64,000 nucleotides of DNA from Catenovulum adriaticum (GCF_026725475.1 NZ_CP109967.1:124001-188000), one strand, 5' to 3'; counted from the stretch's first letter, positions 26,837 through 35,989 are shown. Translations and numbers: made by a program. The notes: generated from the sequence alone by a model not told the origin.

Positions 26837-29653
26837 TTAATACTTCACCGTGATACCCGCTTGAAAACGACGACCCGAATATGAAACCAAAGTAACACGT
26901 TCGCGAATGTCTGCATATTCTAACGTATTTTCATTGGTCATATTAATCACTTCGGCGCTGAGTGTGACGTTATCGTTAAGATCATAAGAGGTACTTAAAT
27001 CTAATTGGCCATAAGCGTCAACATGATGTGGTAAGCTGCCGCCGTTATTGCCTTGGCGTAAATTTAAAAATTTGTCACGCCAGTTATAAGCAATACGCGC
27101 CTGAAAAGCATCTTTATCGTAAAAAGCGATTAAGTTATAAGCATGTTTAGATAAACCTTCAACACCAGTGCCGGGTGATTGAACGTTTTCTTGTTCAAAT
27201 GTATCCACATTGTCATCTTCACTGTCGCTGTATGTGTAGTTGGCTTGTACACCAAAACCATTTAACCAGCCTGGTAAATAATCAAAGTAGTGTAAGCCAG
27301 CCACTTCTAAGCCGGTTACCGAGCCACCTGAACGGTTCGTTTTTTCGGTGACTAATTCCTCTAACGGGCCCCAATCTTCAATTGATACGCCAGTTGGAAC
27401 TCTAGTCACTGATTGTGAAATAAACGAATTTATTTGCTTGTGGAATAAACCAACGCTGTAACTGTTACCTGAATCATCGTAATGTTCTAACGATAAATCA
27501 AATTGATTAGCTTCATATGGTTGTAAAAATGGATTACCACCCGTTTGTGCAAAATCACCTGCTCGAACATCTGAATAAGTACGATCAACACCAATATCTT
27601 CAATAGCTGGACGAGTAATTACTTTTGCCGCCGCCCCTTTTAAATAATAACCATTGTTAAAGTCTAAACTCACGTTCAAGCTAGGTAAAAACTTGTTATA
27701 ACTGGTGCCTTTATTTAGCTCGCCTGGCTCTGTGTATTCAACATCTAACAATACGCCATCGGTACTGGTTCCGTTACTATAATCTCGGGTAATTGAAATA
27801 CGTTCTTTACCATGACCAAATGACTCGGTTTCAGTTGAGACGTATCGCACACCGAAATTACCTGACCATAAAAAGTGTGTATATTCGCCTTCAAAATTGG
27901 CTTGCGAATAAAGCGCAATAGTTTCTTCGGTATTTCGGACTGATTCGGTTGGGCGCGGTGATTCAAATGCCCAGTTTGGCTCTTTTCGTAAATCGCCAAT
28001 TGCATCTTTATAACCTGGCAAATCGGTAATGAGTACAAAATCTCTTGGAAAATCGCCCTCTACGTCTGATAAAAAGTCAGCTTCTTTATTAATTTTGAAA
28101 AATGAATCATCTAAATCCATTGATGTGCCGCAAATATTAACGCGTTCATCTTCTGGTAAATCTTCATTTGAACAATGGTATAAGTTATTAAACACTTGTT
28201 GTGATTTTTCGCGGTCAGTATAGGCGACACCCATATCAATCGAGCGAATGTAATCACCGTCTAGTTCATAACTGGCATCTAGCTTAAGCTCTACCACTTC
28301 ATCTTCTAAATTACGATAATCGGTATCATTCCAGTGTGCTCTAATAGCGGCAGGATCGCTGGTGTCGACTGTTGAATCTATACCTATAACATCACTGCCT
28401 TGGCTATCAAATTTAATATAGTCTTGACCAATAATTAAGCCTAATTCCTGATTTGGTTGATATCCAGGATCCCCCGGTTTAACACTTTGATCGACATCTG
28501 GATTAACAAAATGTGGTACATATTGGTTGAGTGTAGGAGTTGCTTCGGCTTTTGAGTAAGCTAAATCTAAATTAAATTTCCATTGATCTAAATAATATTC
28601 TGTATTCCAACCCAAAGCTAAAGTATCTGAGGTTTCGCCGCGTTGCTGGAATAAACCATCAATCGGACTGGCTGGTTTAGTGGCTGCGAGTGCAGTACCC
28701 TTTGGTGATACGGTAACATCTTGCCAACCTGCATATTGTAATGGTACCTGAATACCGTTGCTGACAGCTTCACGACTAAAATCAGAATACAATACATCAA
28801 CTGTATGGGTTAAATCGAGATTGGGGGCCCACTGAACTGTGGTATTAAAGCTAGTGCGCTCGCGGGATTCAATATCTGAGCTATAAAATGCGCGGCCCGG
28901 ATACCATATTTTACCACTAGTGACGGCATTGCCGTTTGTATCTGTGATAGGGCCAGGTGCCCATTCTGTATTGGAAGCTTCAAATGTTTCCCAAAAATTT
29001 GAACCAGCTGAGTCTATTCGGTTAGTGACTGACAAGTGAGACACACCAACCAACACTCCGAAGGTATTATCTAAAAAAGTATTACTGACGATGCCTGAAA
29101 ACTTAGGATCAACTTCTTCTGATAAATCGTTATATTTTGCATGAATAGACCCTGCGGCTTGTAAACCGGGAGAGCGTAACGGGCGTGCAGTTGTTACGTT
29201 TACATAAGCCCCTAAACTGCCTTCGGCAATATTAGCGCGAGAGGCTTTTATAACGTCAGCGCCTGAAATAAGCTCAGACGGTAATACCTGAAAGTCGAAC
29301 TCACGACCACGATCTGTGGTGGCTATTGTTCTGCTATTGACTTTTACAGCATTAAATTTTGGCCCAAAACCACGTACTGTTACTTTAGCGCCTTCACCAT
29401 TAGTTCGTGAAATTGAAACGCCAGTAATACGTTGTAGCGATTCTGCTACGTTTTGATCCGGAAATTTACCAATATCTTCGGCCACAATGCTATCTTGAAT
29501 TGACGGTGCATTTTTTTTCATGTCCATTGATTCAGTTAAACTACTTCGAATGCCACTGACCTGAATGACTTCGGTTGTCTCTTGTGCTGCTTGCACTTGC
29601 AACGCGGCACTGACAGCAACTGCTGCTGGCAAAAGGGCGTACTTTAATTTCAT
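26837..29653 (-). CDS. TonB-dependent outer-membrane receptor (carbohydrate type)
   Basis: A 938-residue outer-membrane receptor, probably importing agar or porphyran oligosaccharides. It has a signal peptide (MKLKYALLPAAVAVSAALQV, cleavage near residue 23), a TonB-box-like TEVIQVSG, and a plug domain with KFPDQNVAESLQRITGVSISR and VRGFGPKFN, typical of the proteobacterial carbohydrate receptor subfamily. A large barrel ends in tyrosine (GITVKY). ATG 29653 with AGGA 6 bases upstream is preferred over ATG 29692. A LacI-type regulator lies upstream and the halogenase downstream. Confidence 0.93.
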   Translation of the reverse strand: MKLKYALLPAAVAVSAALQVQAAQETTEVIQVSGIRSSLTESMDMKKNAPSIQDSIVAEDIGKFPDQNVAESLQRITGVSISRTNGEGAKVTVRGFGPKFNAVKVNSRTIATTDRGREFDFQVLPSELISGADVIKASRANIAEGSLGAYVNVTTARPLRSPGLQAAGSIHAKYNDLSEEVDPKFSGIVSNTFLDNTFGVLVGVSHLSVTNRIDSAGSNFWETFEASNTEWAPGPITDTNGNAVTSGKIWYPGRAFYSSDIESRERTSFNTTVQWAPNLDLTHTVDVLYSDFSREAVSNGIQVPLQYAGWQDVTVSPKGTALAATKPASPIDGLFQQRGETSDTLALGWNTEYYLDQWKFNLDLAYSKAEATPTLNQYVPHFVNPDVDQSVKPGDPGYQPNQELGLIIGQDYIKFDSQGSDVIGIDSTVDTSDPAAIRAHWNDTDYRNLEDEVVELKLDASYELDGDYIRSIDMGVAYTDREKSQQVFNNLYHCSNEDLPEDERVNICGTSMDLDDSFFKINKEADFLSDVEGDFPRDFVLITDLPGYKDAIGDLRKEPNWAFESPRPTESVRNTEETIALYSQANFEGEYTHFLWSGNFGVRYVSTETESFGHGKERISITRDYSNGTSTDGVLLDVEYTEPGELNKGTSYNKFLPSLNVSLDFNNGYYLKGAAAKVITRPAIEDIGVDRTYSDVRAGDFAQTGGNPFLQPYEANQFDLSLEHYDDSGNSYSVGLFHKQINSFISQSVTRVPTGVSIEDWGPLEELVTEKTNRSGGSVTGLEVAGLHYFDYLPGWLNGFGVQANYTYSDSEDDNVDTFEQENVQSPGTGVEGLSKHAYNLIAFYDKDAFQARIAYNWRDKFLNLRQGNNGGSLPHHVDAYGQLDLSTSYDLNDNVTLSAEVINMTNENTLEYADIRERVTLVSYSGRRFQAGITVKY

Positions 29654-29842
29654 ATCTATTCCTAATATATAAATGAGACACTTCATATACAAACATATAT
29701 TAGATTCGCTAAGATAGATAGTGTAATGTTAACAAAAAGTATCATTATTTTGTGCTAAATGTGTTTTAAATCAAAATAATGAGTTAATGCCTAATACTTT
29801 AAAAAAACGAGTACCCAAGAATGAGAGAAAACCGAAAAATAG

Positions 29843-29859
29843 CCTAAGGCCATTTTAGG
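29843..29859 (-). terminator. Weak hairpin after the LacI-type gene
   Basis: Read on the minus strand, CCTAA and TTAGG (29843-29859) form a short stem followed by CTATTTTT. It is AT-rich and short, so termination is only possible. The rest of 29654-29900 is AT-rich receptor leader without a recognised operator. Confidence 0.3.
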
Positions 29860-29900
29860 TAAATATGTTTAAATTAAATTGGTTTAGGTAAAGCGAAAAA

Positions 29901-30935
29901 TTAACAGATCTTAGGCGCTGTACCAGTTGATTCCCGCGTAATTAATTCTGGCTGAATGGTGCAGTTTTTACTAATAAGCGCCTGACTAGCATTCTCGATT
30001 TTAGCGATCAGCTTATGAGCGGCATATTCAGCCATTTTTTGTACGGGTCTTTTAATCGTGGTGAGTGGCGGAATAATACGTGATGCAAGTAAATTATCAT
30101 CAAATCCACAAATTGATAATTGCTCCGGAACTTTAATGCCTAACTGATAAGCAACTTTTAGCACACCAGATGCCATTTCATCGTTATTTGCAAAAATCGC
30201 AGTGGGTCTGTCTGTTAATGCTAATAAATGTTGTCCTGCTAAAATACCGCTTTGATATGAATTATTACCTTCAATCACATACTGAGCCGGAATAGAATGG
30301 CTGATTGTTTGCAACGTTTGGGTAAAGCCTTCAAAGCGCTCTTTTGATGAACGGTAATTTAATGGGCCGGTGATCATCGCGATTTTTTGATGTTTTAACG
30401 ATACTAAAAAACGTGCCATATCAGCCGCGCCATAGCGGTCGTTAGACATGACAAAATTCTCAGTATTTTCGGTATGGCCAGAAACTAATCTAACATAATG
30501 AATGTCGTTGTTATCCAGTTCTGTTGCTAAATCGTCTATTTCAGATGCAGGTGGTAAAACAATAATGCCATCTAATTTAGAGCTTTGGATAAAATTAAGC
30601 ACTTCTTCATTAAAATTAGGACTTTTATATTGGCAAGGATGTACCACCAATTCGTAGTCTTTTTGGCCACAACAGGCCAAAATGCCACGCTGGGCTTCAT
30701 TAATAAATAACGCGTCTTGATTATCATAAACTAAACCGATTAAGTATGACCGACGAGATGCCAAGCCACGCGCTTGTTTGTCAGGTACATAATTGTGTTC
30801 AGCAATAATTCGTTCAACATTTATTTTAGTTTTTTCGCCTACTTTTGGTGAGTGATTTATAACGCGGGATACGGTTCGTTTTGATACGCCAGCTAAACGG
30901 GCAATGTCATTTATTGTTATTTTTTGTTGTGCCAT
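29901..30935 (-). CDS. LacI-family transcriptional regulator
   Basis: A 344-residue regulator. The helix-turn-helix is at the N-terminus (ITINDIARLAGVSKRTVSRV, residues 7-26), followed by the hinge (YVPDKQARGLASRRS) and a periplasmic-binding-protein-like sensor domain with GFTQTLQ, AIFANNDEMASGVL and ICGFDDNLLASRIIPPLTTI. It presumably controls the receptor, halogenase and agarase genes downstream in response to a galactan-derived sugar; this is inferred from position. No good Shine-Dalgarno sequence precedes the ATG. Confidence 0.93.
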   Translation of the reverse strand: MAQQKITINDIARLAGVSKRTVSRVINHSPKVGEKTKINVERIIAEHNYVPDKQARGLASRRSYLIGLVYDNQDALFINEAQRGILACCGQKDYELVVHPCQYKSPNFNEEVLNFIQSSKLDGIIVLPPASEIDDLATELDNNDIHYVRLVSGHTENTENFVMSNDRYGAADMARFLVSLKHQKIAMITGPLNYRSSKERFEGFTQTLQTISHSIPAQYVIEGNNSYQSGILAGQHLLALTDRPTAIFANNDEMASGVLKVAYQLGIKVPEQLSICGFDDNLLASRIIPPLTTIKRPVQKMAEYAAHKLIAKIENASQALISKNCTIQPELITRESTGTAPKIC

Positions 30936-31009
30936 ATTGTTGTAATCGTTTGAGTATTATTTTTGAATGACGTTTATCTATTGATAACATTATTTAGCGG
31001 CGAAATTGC

Positions 31010-31051
31010 GATAAACTTAAGTTTAACGCCTTAAGTGCTAAATAGTTTATC
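31010..31051. promoter_or_regulatory. Nested inverted repeats between lacI-type and LarC-like genes
   Basis: In the divergent gap, GATAAAC (31010-31016) is mirrored by GTTTATC (31045-31051). Inside it, ACTTAAG (31015-31021) is mirrored by CTTAAGT (31030-31036). This could be a regulator binding site, perhaps for autoregulation by the adjacent LacI-type protein, but the sequence lacks the central CG usual for LacI operators. Confidence 0.4.
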
Positions 31052-31120
31052 ATAATATAGCGTCAGCTTAATCAAAAACTAGAGTGCTTGCACATTTTAA
31101 CCCAATTACGGAGTCATCGT

Positions 31121-32365
31121 TTGAAGCTAACAGATGCAGATTATCTTCATTTAGACATTACGGCCGGCATCAGCGGTAATTTATTTATTGCCGCCGCCTT
31201 AGATGCATTTCCTCAATTACAGCCTGAACTTGAACAAGTTTTGGCGTTATTATGCTCCGCGTCATCGACTCAACTTAAGTTAAATAAAGTGGTTGAACAT
31301 GGCGTTTGTTGCAGCCAACTTGAGCTTAATTTTAGCCCGAAAAGTAAGCAAACAAACTACTTTGTTAGTTTAAAAACAAGCATTCAAGCGTTAAATATTC
31401 AGGATGAAATTGCTCAAATTGCAATTAATTTATTAACGATTTTAGCGACCGCAAAAAGTAAAATTCAAGCTATAAAAACCAACCAAGTGACTTTTGATGA
31501 GTTGCCTGAATTAAACTTATTATTTGAATTGTTGGGTTCAGCTATCGTTATTTACCGTATTAATCCGTCCGTTTGGTCAATATCTGATTTGCCTATAAAT
31601 CAAGGAGTTATCCAAACGCCTAACGGCCCAAGTTTACAACCAAGCCCGTTAATCGCTGAGTTGTTAAAAGGCTTTTTATGTGTGCCGTCCAATCATAATG
31701 TGCCATGCACAACCGCTATAGGTGCAGCCCTTTTACGTTATCTTAAAACACAACAGCCAGTGGATACGGCTAACAATAAAATACAGTTAGCACAAACAGG
31801 CTACAGTGTTTGTTATCCTAACCATAACTCGTTAACCGAAAATAAAGACAATACCAATAGCCCCACCAGCAAACCCGCATTATTGCGCTTAATGTGTTAT
31901 CAAAAACAACCGATAAAAAAAGAACAAAATTTAACAAATCAAGCCGTAATTTTATTATCATTTGATATTGATGATATGACAGCAGAAGAACTGGGTTGGG
32001 CGATTGATAAATTAAGAGCTGACAGTAAAGTAATTGACATTACTGTTAACTCGGTAAGAGGCAAAAAAAATAGATTAGTTGAACAAGTGCAAATTGTATT
32101 GGCGCCATTAAATTTACAATCCGTTACTGAAGATTGCTTTAGGTTAACCTCAACCATTGGCCTACGTTGGCATTATGCTGAACGATTTTGTTTATCGCGT
32201 GAGCAAAAAATATTGAACCAAAACGGAGCAACTATTGGCGTTAAATTAGTCACCCGGCCCGCTCAACATAACGAATTTGAGCAGACAATAAAAGTTGAAA
32301 GTGATGACTTAGCTCATTGTCAGAGTTTATCCGAGCGACGGAAATTAAAACAACAATTGGAATAA
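31121..32365 (+). CDS. LarC-like protein (nickel-pincer cofactor insertion family), divergent
   Basis: A 414-residue protein of the LarC/DUF111 family, which in other bacteria inserts nickel into the pincer nucleotide cofactor of lactate racemase. Matches are YLHLDITAGISGNLFIAAALDA near the N-terminus, LSFDIDDMTAEELGWAIDKL and TSTIGLRW in the C-terminal half. The usual acidic/His stretch after VxFxE is degraded (FDELPELNLLFELLG), and no larA, larB or larE lies in the window, so cofactor function is doubtful. TTG 31121 has GGAG 7 bases upstream and is preferred over TTG 31088. The last 16 codons are duplicated at 42.8 kb. Confidence 0.7.
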   Translation: MKLTDADYLHLDITAGISGNLFIAAALDAFPQLQPELEQVLALLCSASSTQLKLNKVVEHGVCCSQLELNFSPKSKQTNYFVSLKTSIQALNIQDEIAQIAINLLTILATAKSKIQAIKTNQVTFDELPELNLLFELLGSAIVIYRINPSVWSISDLPINQGVIQTPNGPSLQPSPLIAELLKGFLCVPSNHNVPCTTAIGAALLRYLKTQQPVDTANNKIQLAQTGYSVCYPNHNSLTENKDNTNSPTSKPALLRLMCYQKQPIKKEQNLTNQAVILLSFDIDDMTAEELGWAIDKLRADSKVIDITVNSVRGKKNRLVEQVQIVLAPLNLQSVTEDCFRLTSTIGLRWHYAERFCLSREQKILNQNGATIGVKLVTRPAQHNEFEQTIKVESDDLAHCQSLSERRKLKQQLE

Positions 32366-32497
32366 ATGCTCAGCTAATATATTTAAAAGTATTTGCGCTA
32401 TCAAAGTATTTTATAGGGACAGATTGAATAAAATTAGGAGCAACCATGCGCGAATTAACGGCAACTCTATTTGTACCATCATCTCTTAGCTGGGTGT
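32317..32497 (+). repeat. 181-bp direct repeat, copy A (left flank of island)
   Basis: Matches 42791-42971 with no gaps and seven mismatches (96% identity), spaced by exactly 10,474 bp. It spans the last codons of the LarC-like gene, the 4-bp spacer and the 3' end of a GFA-family gene on the opposite strand. Similarity ends abruptly at both edges. Confidence 0.95.
32370..32497 (-). pseudogene. 3' fragment of a GFA-family gene
   Basis: This encodes only the last ~41 codons of the GFA-family protein whose intact copy is at 42844-43200. The reading frame is uninterrupted within the fragment, but the sequence diverges at 32498, so the N-terminal zinc-binding part is missing. It marks where the tail-to-tail LarC/GFA pair was split by the island. 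Confidence 0.85.
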
Positions 32498-32916
32498 CAC
32501 TATAGTGCTTAGTTCAGTTCTAATTGACTCGATAAATTGAGATTTAGCATCAATAATTCCGTAAACTCAAGTTATTGCTTACTTATACAGTTATAAATGG
32601 TGATGTACCAAAAACTCAGATTATTTCTCGCTTTATTTTTAACAAGGTATCGGTTTCTTAGAGATAATAGAAATTAACAATATGATTTTATTTGTTTTTT
32701 ATTACAATGAGTTTACATAACGACCCTATATTTGACTCGCTTTACGATTGGCTTGGTTTCTATCTGAAAATTCTTGTTGCTTTTTAAAGAGTTAATGCTT
32801 AAGTTTATGAAATGATTAATTTAAAGCTTATTGGAATGGCGTTGTTAAACTCAATGTTAAAAAGTTCTATACGCTCTTCTAATGAGTAAGCTGTTAAATG
32901 GCAAATGGAATCTCGC
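32498..32916. other. Intergenic stretch without recognised gene
   Basis: About 420 bp of AT-rich sequence at the left end of the island. The perfect 10-bp palindrome CACTATAGTG begins right at the repeat boundary (about 32499-32508). GGCGTTG at 32838-32844 matches the end of the attC site at 34256-34262 and may mark the left edge of the cassette. I see no other feature. Confidence 0.5.
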
Positions 32917-34170
32917 ATGAGTAGATACGATAAAGTTGATTTAGCTTACGAATTTTTAGTAACTAAAGAGAAAGAAAGTGAAGCATTTACCATTGAACAG
33001 CTCGTTAATGAAACAGGTTGGAAAGCAGATACATGTCGAACATATCCTTCTAAGAGATGGCATCAATACGTTGAAAAAGATGGCGATCAATATTCAAGCT
33101 CTGGAATTTCATTTTTAAGTAAAGATGAATTTAGAGCTGTTCATAGTCAGAAGCTTCAACAAACAGCAGACTTATCTTCAAAAGGTATTTTGCTACATAA
33201 AGCAAAAGAATTTGCACTACTAGCAGTGTCAACATACAACAATCCGTATACTGAATTCAAAACCTACGGTTTTATTGTAAATATTGTAATTGCATACACG
33301 GCGCTCATGCATGCCGTTTTTGAAAAAAGAGGCACAAACTATTTTCATCTCGATGAGACAGGTAAATCTGTTTTAATTGATGGAGAAGAAAAAGCTTGGG
33401 AGCTATGTGAATGTGCAGATAACTATTGGAAAGGAATAGAGTCACCTGAGAAATCCAATATCAAGTTTCTAATTGGTCTACGTAATAAAATTGAACACAG
33501 AAGTTTACCTGCTATAGATCTAGCTGTTAGTGGTGAGTGTCAATCCGCTTTAAATAACTTTGAAACGTTATTGGTTGAAGAGTTTGGAGACGAACATGCT
33601 TTAACTGCTAGTTTAGCTATAGCAATGCAGTTAACTAGGATTTCAGAACAAGCTCAAATTGATGCGTTAAAACAACTCCAAAAAGAAAATTACAGGGTTG
33701 TCCGAGAATATATGGAAACGTATAGAAACGATTTAAATGATGATGTAGTTCAAAGCCAAAAGTATCGTGTGAGAGCCTTTTTAGTCCCTAAATTAGGTAA
33801 TCATGCAAGTTCTTCTGATTTTGCGGTTGAGTTTATAAATGTAAATAAGCTAACTGAAGATGAACTTCAAAATTATGAGCAAGGTGTTGCATTTATAAAA
33901 GGGGTTGAAAACCCCTTTAAATTGAGACCATCTAAAGTAGTTGAGTTAGTTTCGAAGAAAGTCGACCATTTTAATATTGCACTTCATACCAAGTGTTGGA
34001 AATTCTACGAATCACGTCCAAGAGGAATTGATAGGAGTTTTAAAGGTGAGTTTGCCGCTTTTGTTGAAGGTTTTGAGGGCTATTTATATTCAAATCAGTG
34101 GGTTAACTTTCTAATTAAAGAATTAAATAATAATGAGAAACTCCAATTAGCCAAACAGCAAGCCATTTAA
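32917..34170 (+). CDS. DUF3644-like protein with HEPN-type RNxxxH motif (cassette gene)
   Basis: A 417-residue cytoplasmic protein. Residues ~1-60 resemble a winged-helix domain (FTIEQLVNETGWKADTCRTY). From ~85 comes a DUF3644-like helical region (LLHKAKEFALLAVSTYNNPY). At residues 189-194 is RNKIEH, the R-x4-H motif of HEPN ribonucleases. The C-terminal half is unrecognised. ATG 32917 has GGAA 6 bases upstream; ATG 32905 is also possible. Its stop codon lies inside the R'' core of an attC site, as in integron cassettes. An RNase-type defence or toxin role is inferred only from the motif and cassette setting. Confidence 0.75.
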   Translation: MSRYDKVDLAYEFLVTKEKESEAFTIEQLVNETGWKADTCRTYPSKRWHQYVEKDGDQYSSSGISFLSKDEFRAVHSQKLQQTADLSSKGILLHKAKEFALLAVSTYNNPYTEFKTYGFIVNIVIAYTALMHAVFEKRGTNYFHLDETGKSVLIDGEEKAWELCECADNYWKGIESPEKSNIKFLIGLRNKIEHRSLPAIDLAVSGECQSALNNFETLLVEEFGDEHALTASLAIAMQLTRISEQAQIDALKQLQKENYRVVREYMETYRNDLNDDVVQSQKYRVRAFLVPKLGNHASSSDFAVEFINVNKLTEDELQNYEQGVAFIKGVENPFKLRPSKVVELVSKKVDHFNIALHTKCWKFYESRPRGIDRSFKGEFAAFVEGFEGYLYSNQWVNFLIKELNNNEKLQLAKQQAI

Positions 34171-34265
34171 CAAGGCAATTAAAACGGAACTAAAACAGTG
34201 GGTTAGGTTTTGCTTCGCTACACATTATAACCCACTATTCTAGTCCGCTTATTGCGGCGTTGAGG
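34165..34265 (+). other. Integron attC recombination site
   Basis: ATTTAAC (34165-34171) fits the R'' core RYYYAAC and contains the stop codon of the preceding gene. GGCGTTGAGG ends the site, with the R' core at 34259-34265 (GTTGAGG, off consensus only at the last base). In between, GCAAT and CGG..ACTA on the left pair imperfectly with TAGTCCG..ATTGC on the right, leaving unpaired bases as attC sites require. The apical stem AGTGGGTTA/TAACCCACT (34197-34205, 34228-34236) has a 22-base loop. Total length of 101 bp is normal for chromosomal-integron sites. No integrase gene is in the window. Confidence 0.8.
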
Positions 34266-34496
34266 CTGTAGAATTACTCGTTTTTAGCCGATAATTCTTC
34301 CTCCAATTCAATTTTTCCTCTCATTTTTCATTTTTGTCTGTGTTCTCTATTTTGGGATTTTTTATCAGCAATATTTGTAAATTGGATTTTATAATGGAAG
34401 CTAAGCTGTTTAGGTGTTTTTTAGCGGGGAGAGGGTGCCGTTTGACTCTGTTTAGCGATTCTAATGCAGGTTATTTCTGAGCTTTTCGATATTGTG

Positions 34497-34700
34497 AATA
34501 TAAAATCCAGCCATCTACAAAAGATATTAAAAACAGTTGTTTAGTGATTTTTTGTCTTTGAGCTCGCTATTTTTTATTAATGAAGCTTTTAAACTTGGCA
34601 GTGATTTAACGGATGTGTCTGGTATCTTGCGGCGAACTGGTGAAATTCAGCCGTATTGGCGTAGATTTAAGTATTGTTGGTCAATTTCAGGCACAAGCGT
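34497..34700 (+). repeat. RAYT-associated repeat, copy 1 (long type)
   Basis: Begins ATATAAAATCCAGCCATCTA and continues with CAGTTGTTTAGTGATTTTTT, TTTTTATTAATGAA and GAAATTCAGCCGTATTGGC. It resembles copy 3 over its whole length and copies 2 and 4 over the first ~110 bp. It lies 50 bp beyond the 3' end of the transposase gene and is probably that element's end. The 230 bp between attC and this repeat contain nothing recognised. Confidence 0.8.
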
Positions 34701-34751
34701 TTCGGTAATTAGATTGCGCGTTAAAATAAAGGTTTTGGGTTTTATTTGAAT

Positions 34752-35822
34752 TTAGGTTTGCAGCCGCAGCTTTGTTTTAGTGATGCCTTTTACGCGTTTG
34801 AGTTGATGGGCTTTAGCATAATGTTGTAATTGAACCGCTTGACCAATGGAATGGCTAAAATTTGTTTCAATGGCACTGGCAAATTCAAGCCAAGATTCAT
34901 CCGTTAAACCTAATCGTTGGACAATGGAAGGGATATTAGATTGAATAAATCCACGTTTATCTTGGCGGATTTGGCGGCCAGTCCAATCGACTAATTCGAC
35001 ATAATCAATTAACGAAAATGGAATATGACTGGCATCCCGTTTAAAATTGGGTGCTAGTTCTTGATTTGATTTAACAAAGGGTAATAACTCAGCTTTACGA
35101 ACTGGATTTAAGTGATTGGATTGTTTTGAATCGACTTGAGTCTGCTTTGCTTGTGTCGTTTCTTGCTCAATGTTAGGTATAGCAGGGGCTATTCCTAATC
35201 GTTCCTGAATAGAGGTAAAATCAGAGGTTTCCGGTGTATCTGCCATTTTGGCACGAATAGGGTTTAAATCAACATAAGTCATACAAGCTAATACAGCAAC
35301 TTCATCTAATAAGGCTTGCGACTTAAACCGACCTTCCCAAAAATGCCCTTTACAATTATCTTCTACGTTTGCTTGTCTCGCAATAAACTCATTTAAAAAA
35401 CGCATAAACCAACTGATACTGGTCAGTCTTTCCCGATAATCAGCGACACACCCATCCAATACAAACTGATGACTGTTAGGTAAAGCCTTACCCTTGATAT
35501 AACGAGCAATAATGGGTTTAGGCTGACAAACACAATGCCAACGTTTTAACACTTCATCTTGGGTTAATAATTTAGCTTTATCCGTATTAACCCGTAACAC
35601 CAAATGATAGTGATTACTCATAATGGCATAAGCGGCAACATCAATACAAAACACAGAGGCCAGAAACTTAATGCGTTCAATTAACCAAAGTTTACGATGG
35701 TCAAAGTTTTTTTGCGTTAACTTATCAAAACCACACAAATAACCACGGCGTACACATCGGGCAATGCAGTGATAATAAGGCGTATCGGATAATGAAATTA
35801 AACTGCTTCTGGGTTTAGCCAT
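34752..35822 (-). mobile_element. REP-associated tyrosine transposase (Y1/IS200-like, RAYT)
   Basis: A 356-residue single-strand DNA transposase of the HUH Y1 class. The HUH motif is YAIMSNHYHLVLRV (H-Y-H). GHFWEGRFKSQALLDE is the mark of the long RAYT subfamily found in Shewanella and Alteromonas relatives. The Tyr in MTYVDLNPIRAKM is the likely nucleophile. The remaining ~140 residues are a variable C-terminal region. The reading frame is intact, so the element may be active. Related repeats flank it and occur at 36.7 and 42.4-42.8 kb. Confidence 0.9.
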
Positions 35823-35955
35823 AACAACACTCTAAATAACTGTTTATTTAATCATGCGTGGTTGGATATACAGTTAATTGTGGTTGATGAGAATAATTTG
35901 TCAAATTACAAATTGAAAAAATAGTTCAATTAGTCTGTAAGTTGCTGTAAGTTAT

Positions 35956-35989
35956 GGTTTTTAGGTATGCCTGTCTTATGGGTGACAGG
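35956..35989 (+). repeat. Other end of the RAYT element, with hairpin
   Basis: The 25 bases 35956-35980 (GGTTTTTAGGTATGCCTGTC, then TTATG) match the right ends of repeat copies 2 (36820-36844) and 4 (42759-42783) with one mismatch. CCTGTC (35970-35975) and GACAGG (35984-35989) form a 6-bp hairpin, REP-like in form. It lies upstream of the transposase gene. The remainder of 35823-36139 shows nothing else that I recognise. Confidence 0.7.

Noticed and set aside
32645..32844. A second attC site before the cassette gene, suggested by TTTAACAAGG and GGCGTTG
   Set aside because: The two ends do not pair with each other and no internal dyad was found; only the GGCGTTG edge is kept as a hint.
34165..34265. 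Reading the 34.2 kb inverted repeat as a rho-independent terminator
   Set aside because: The loop is 22 bases, no T-run follows the stem, and the flanking cores fit an attC site better.
34537..34749. 70-codon ORF upstream of the transposase end
   Set aside because: It lies wholly inside and next to repeat copy 1, has no ribosome-binding site and no recognisable domain.
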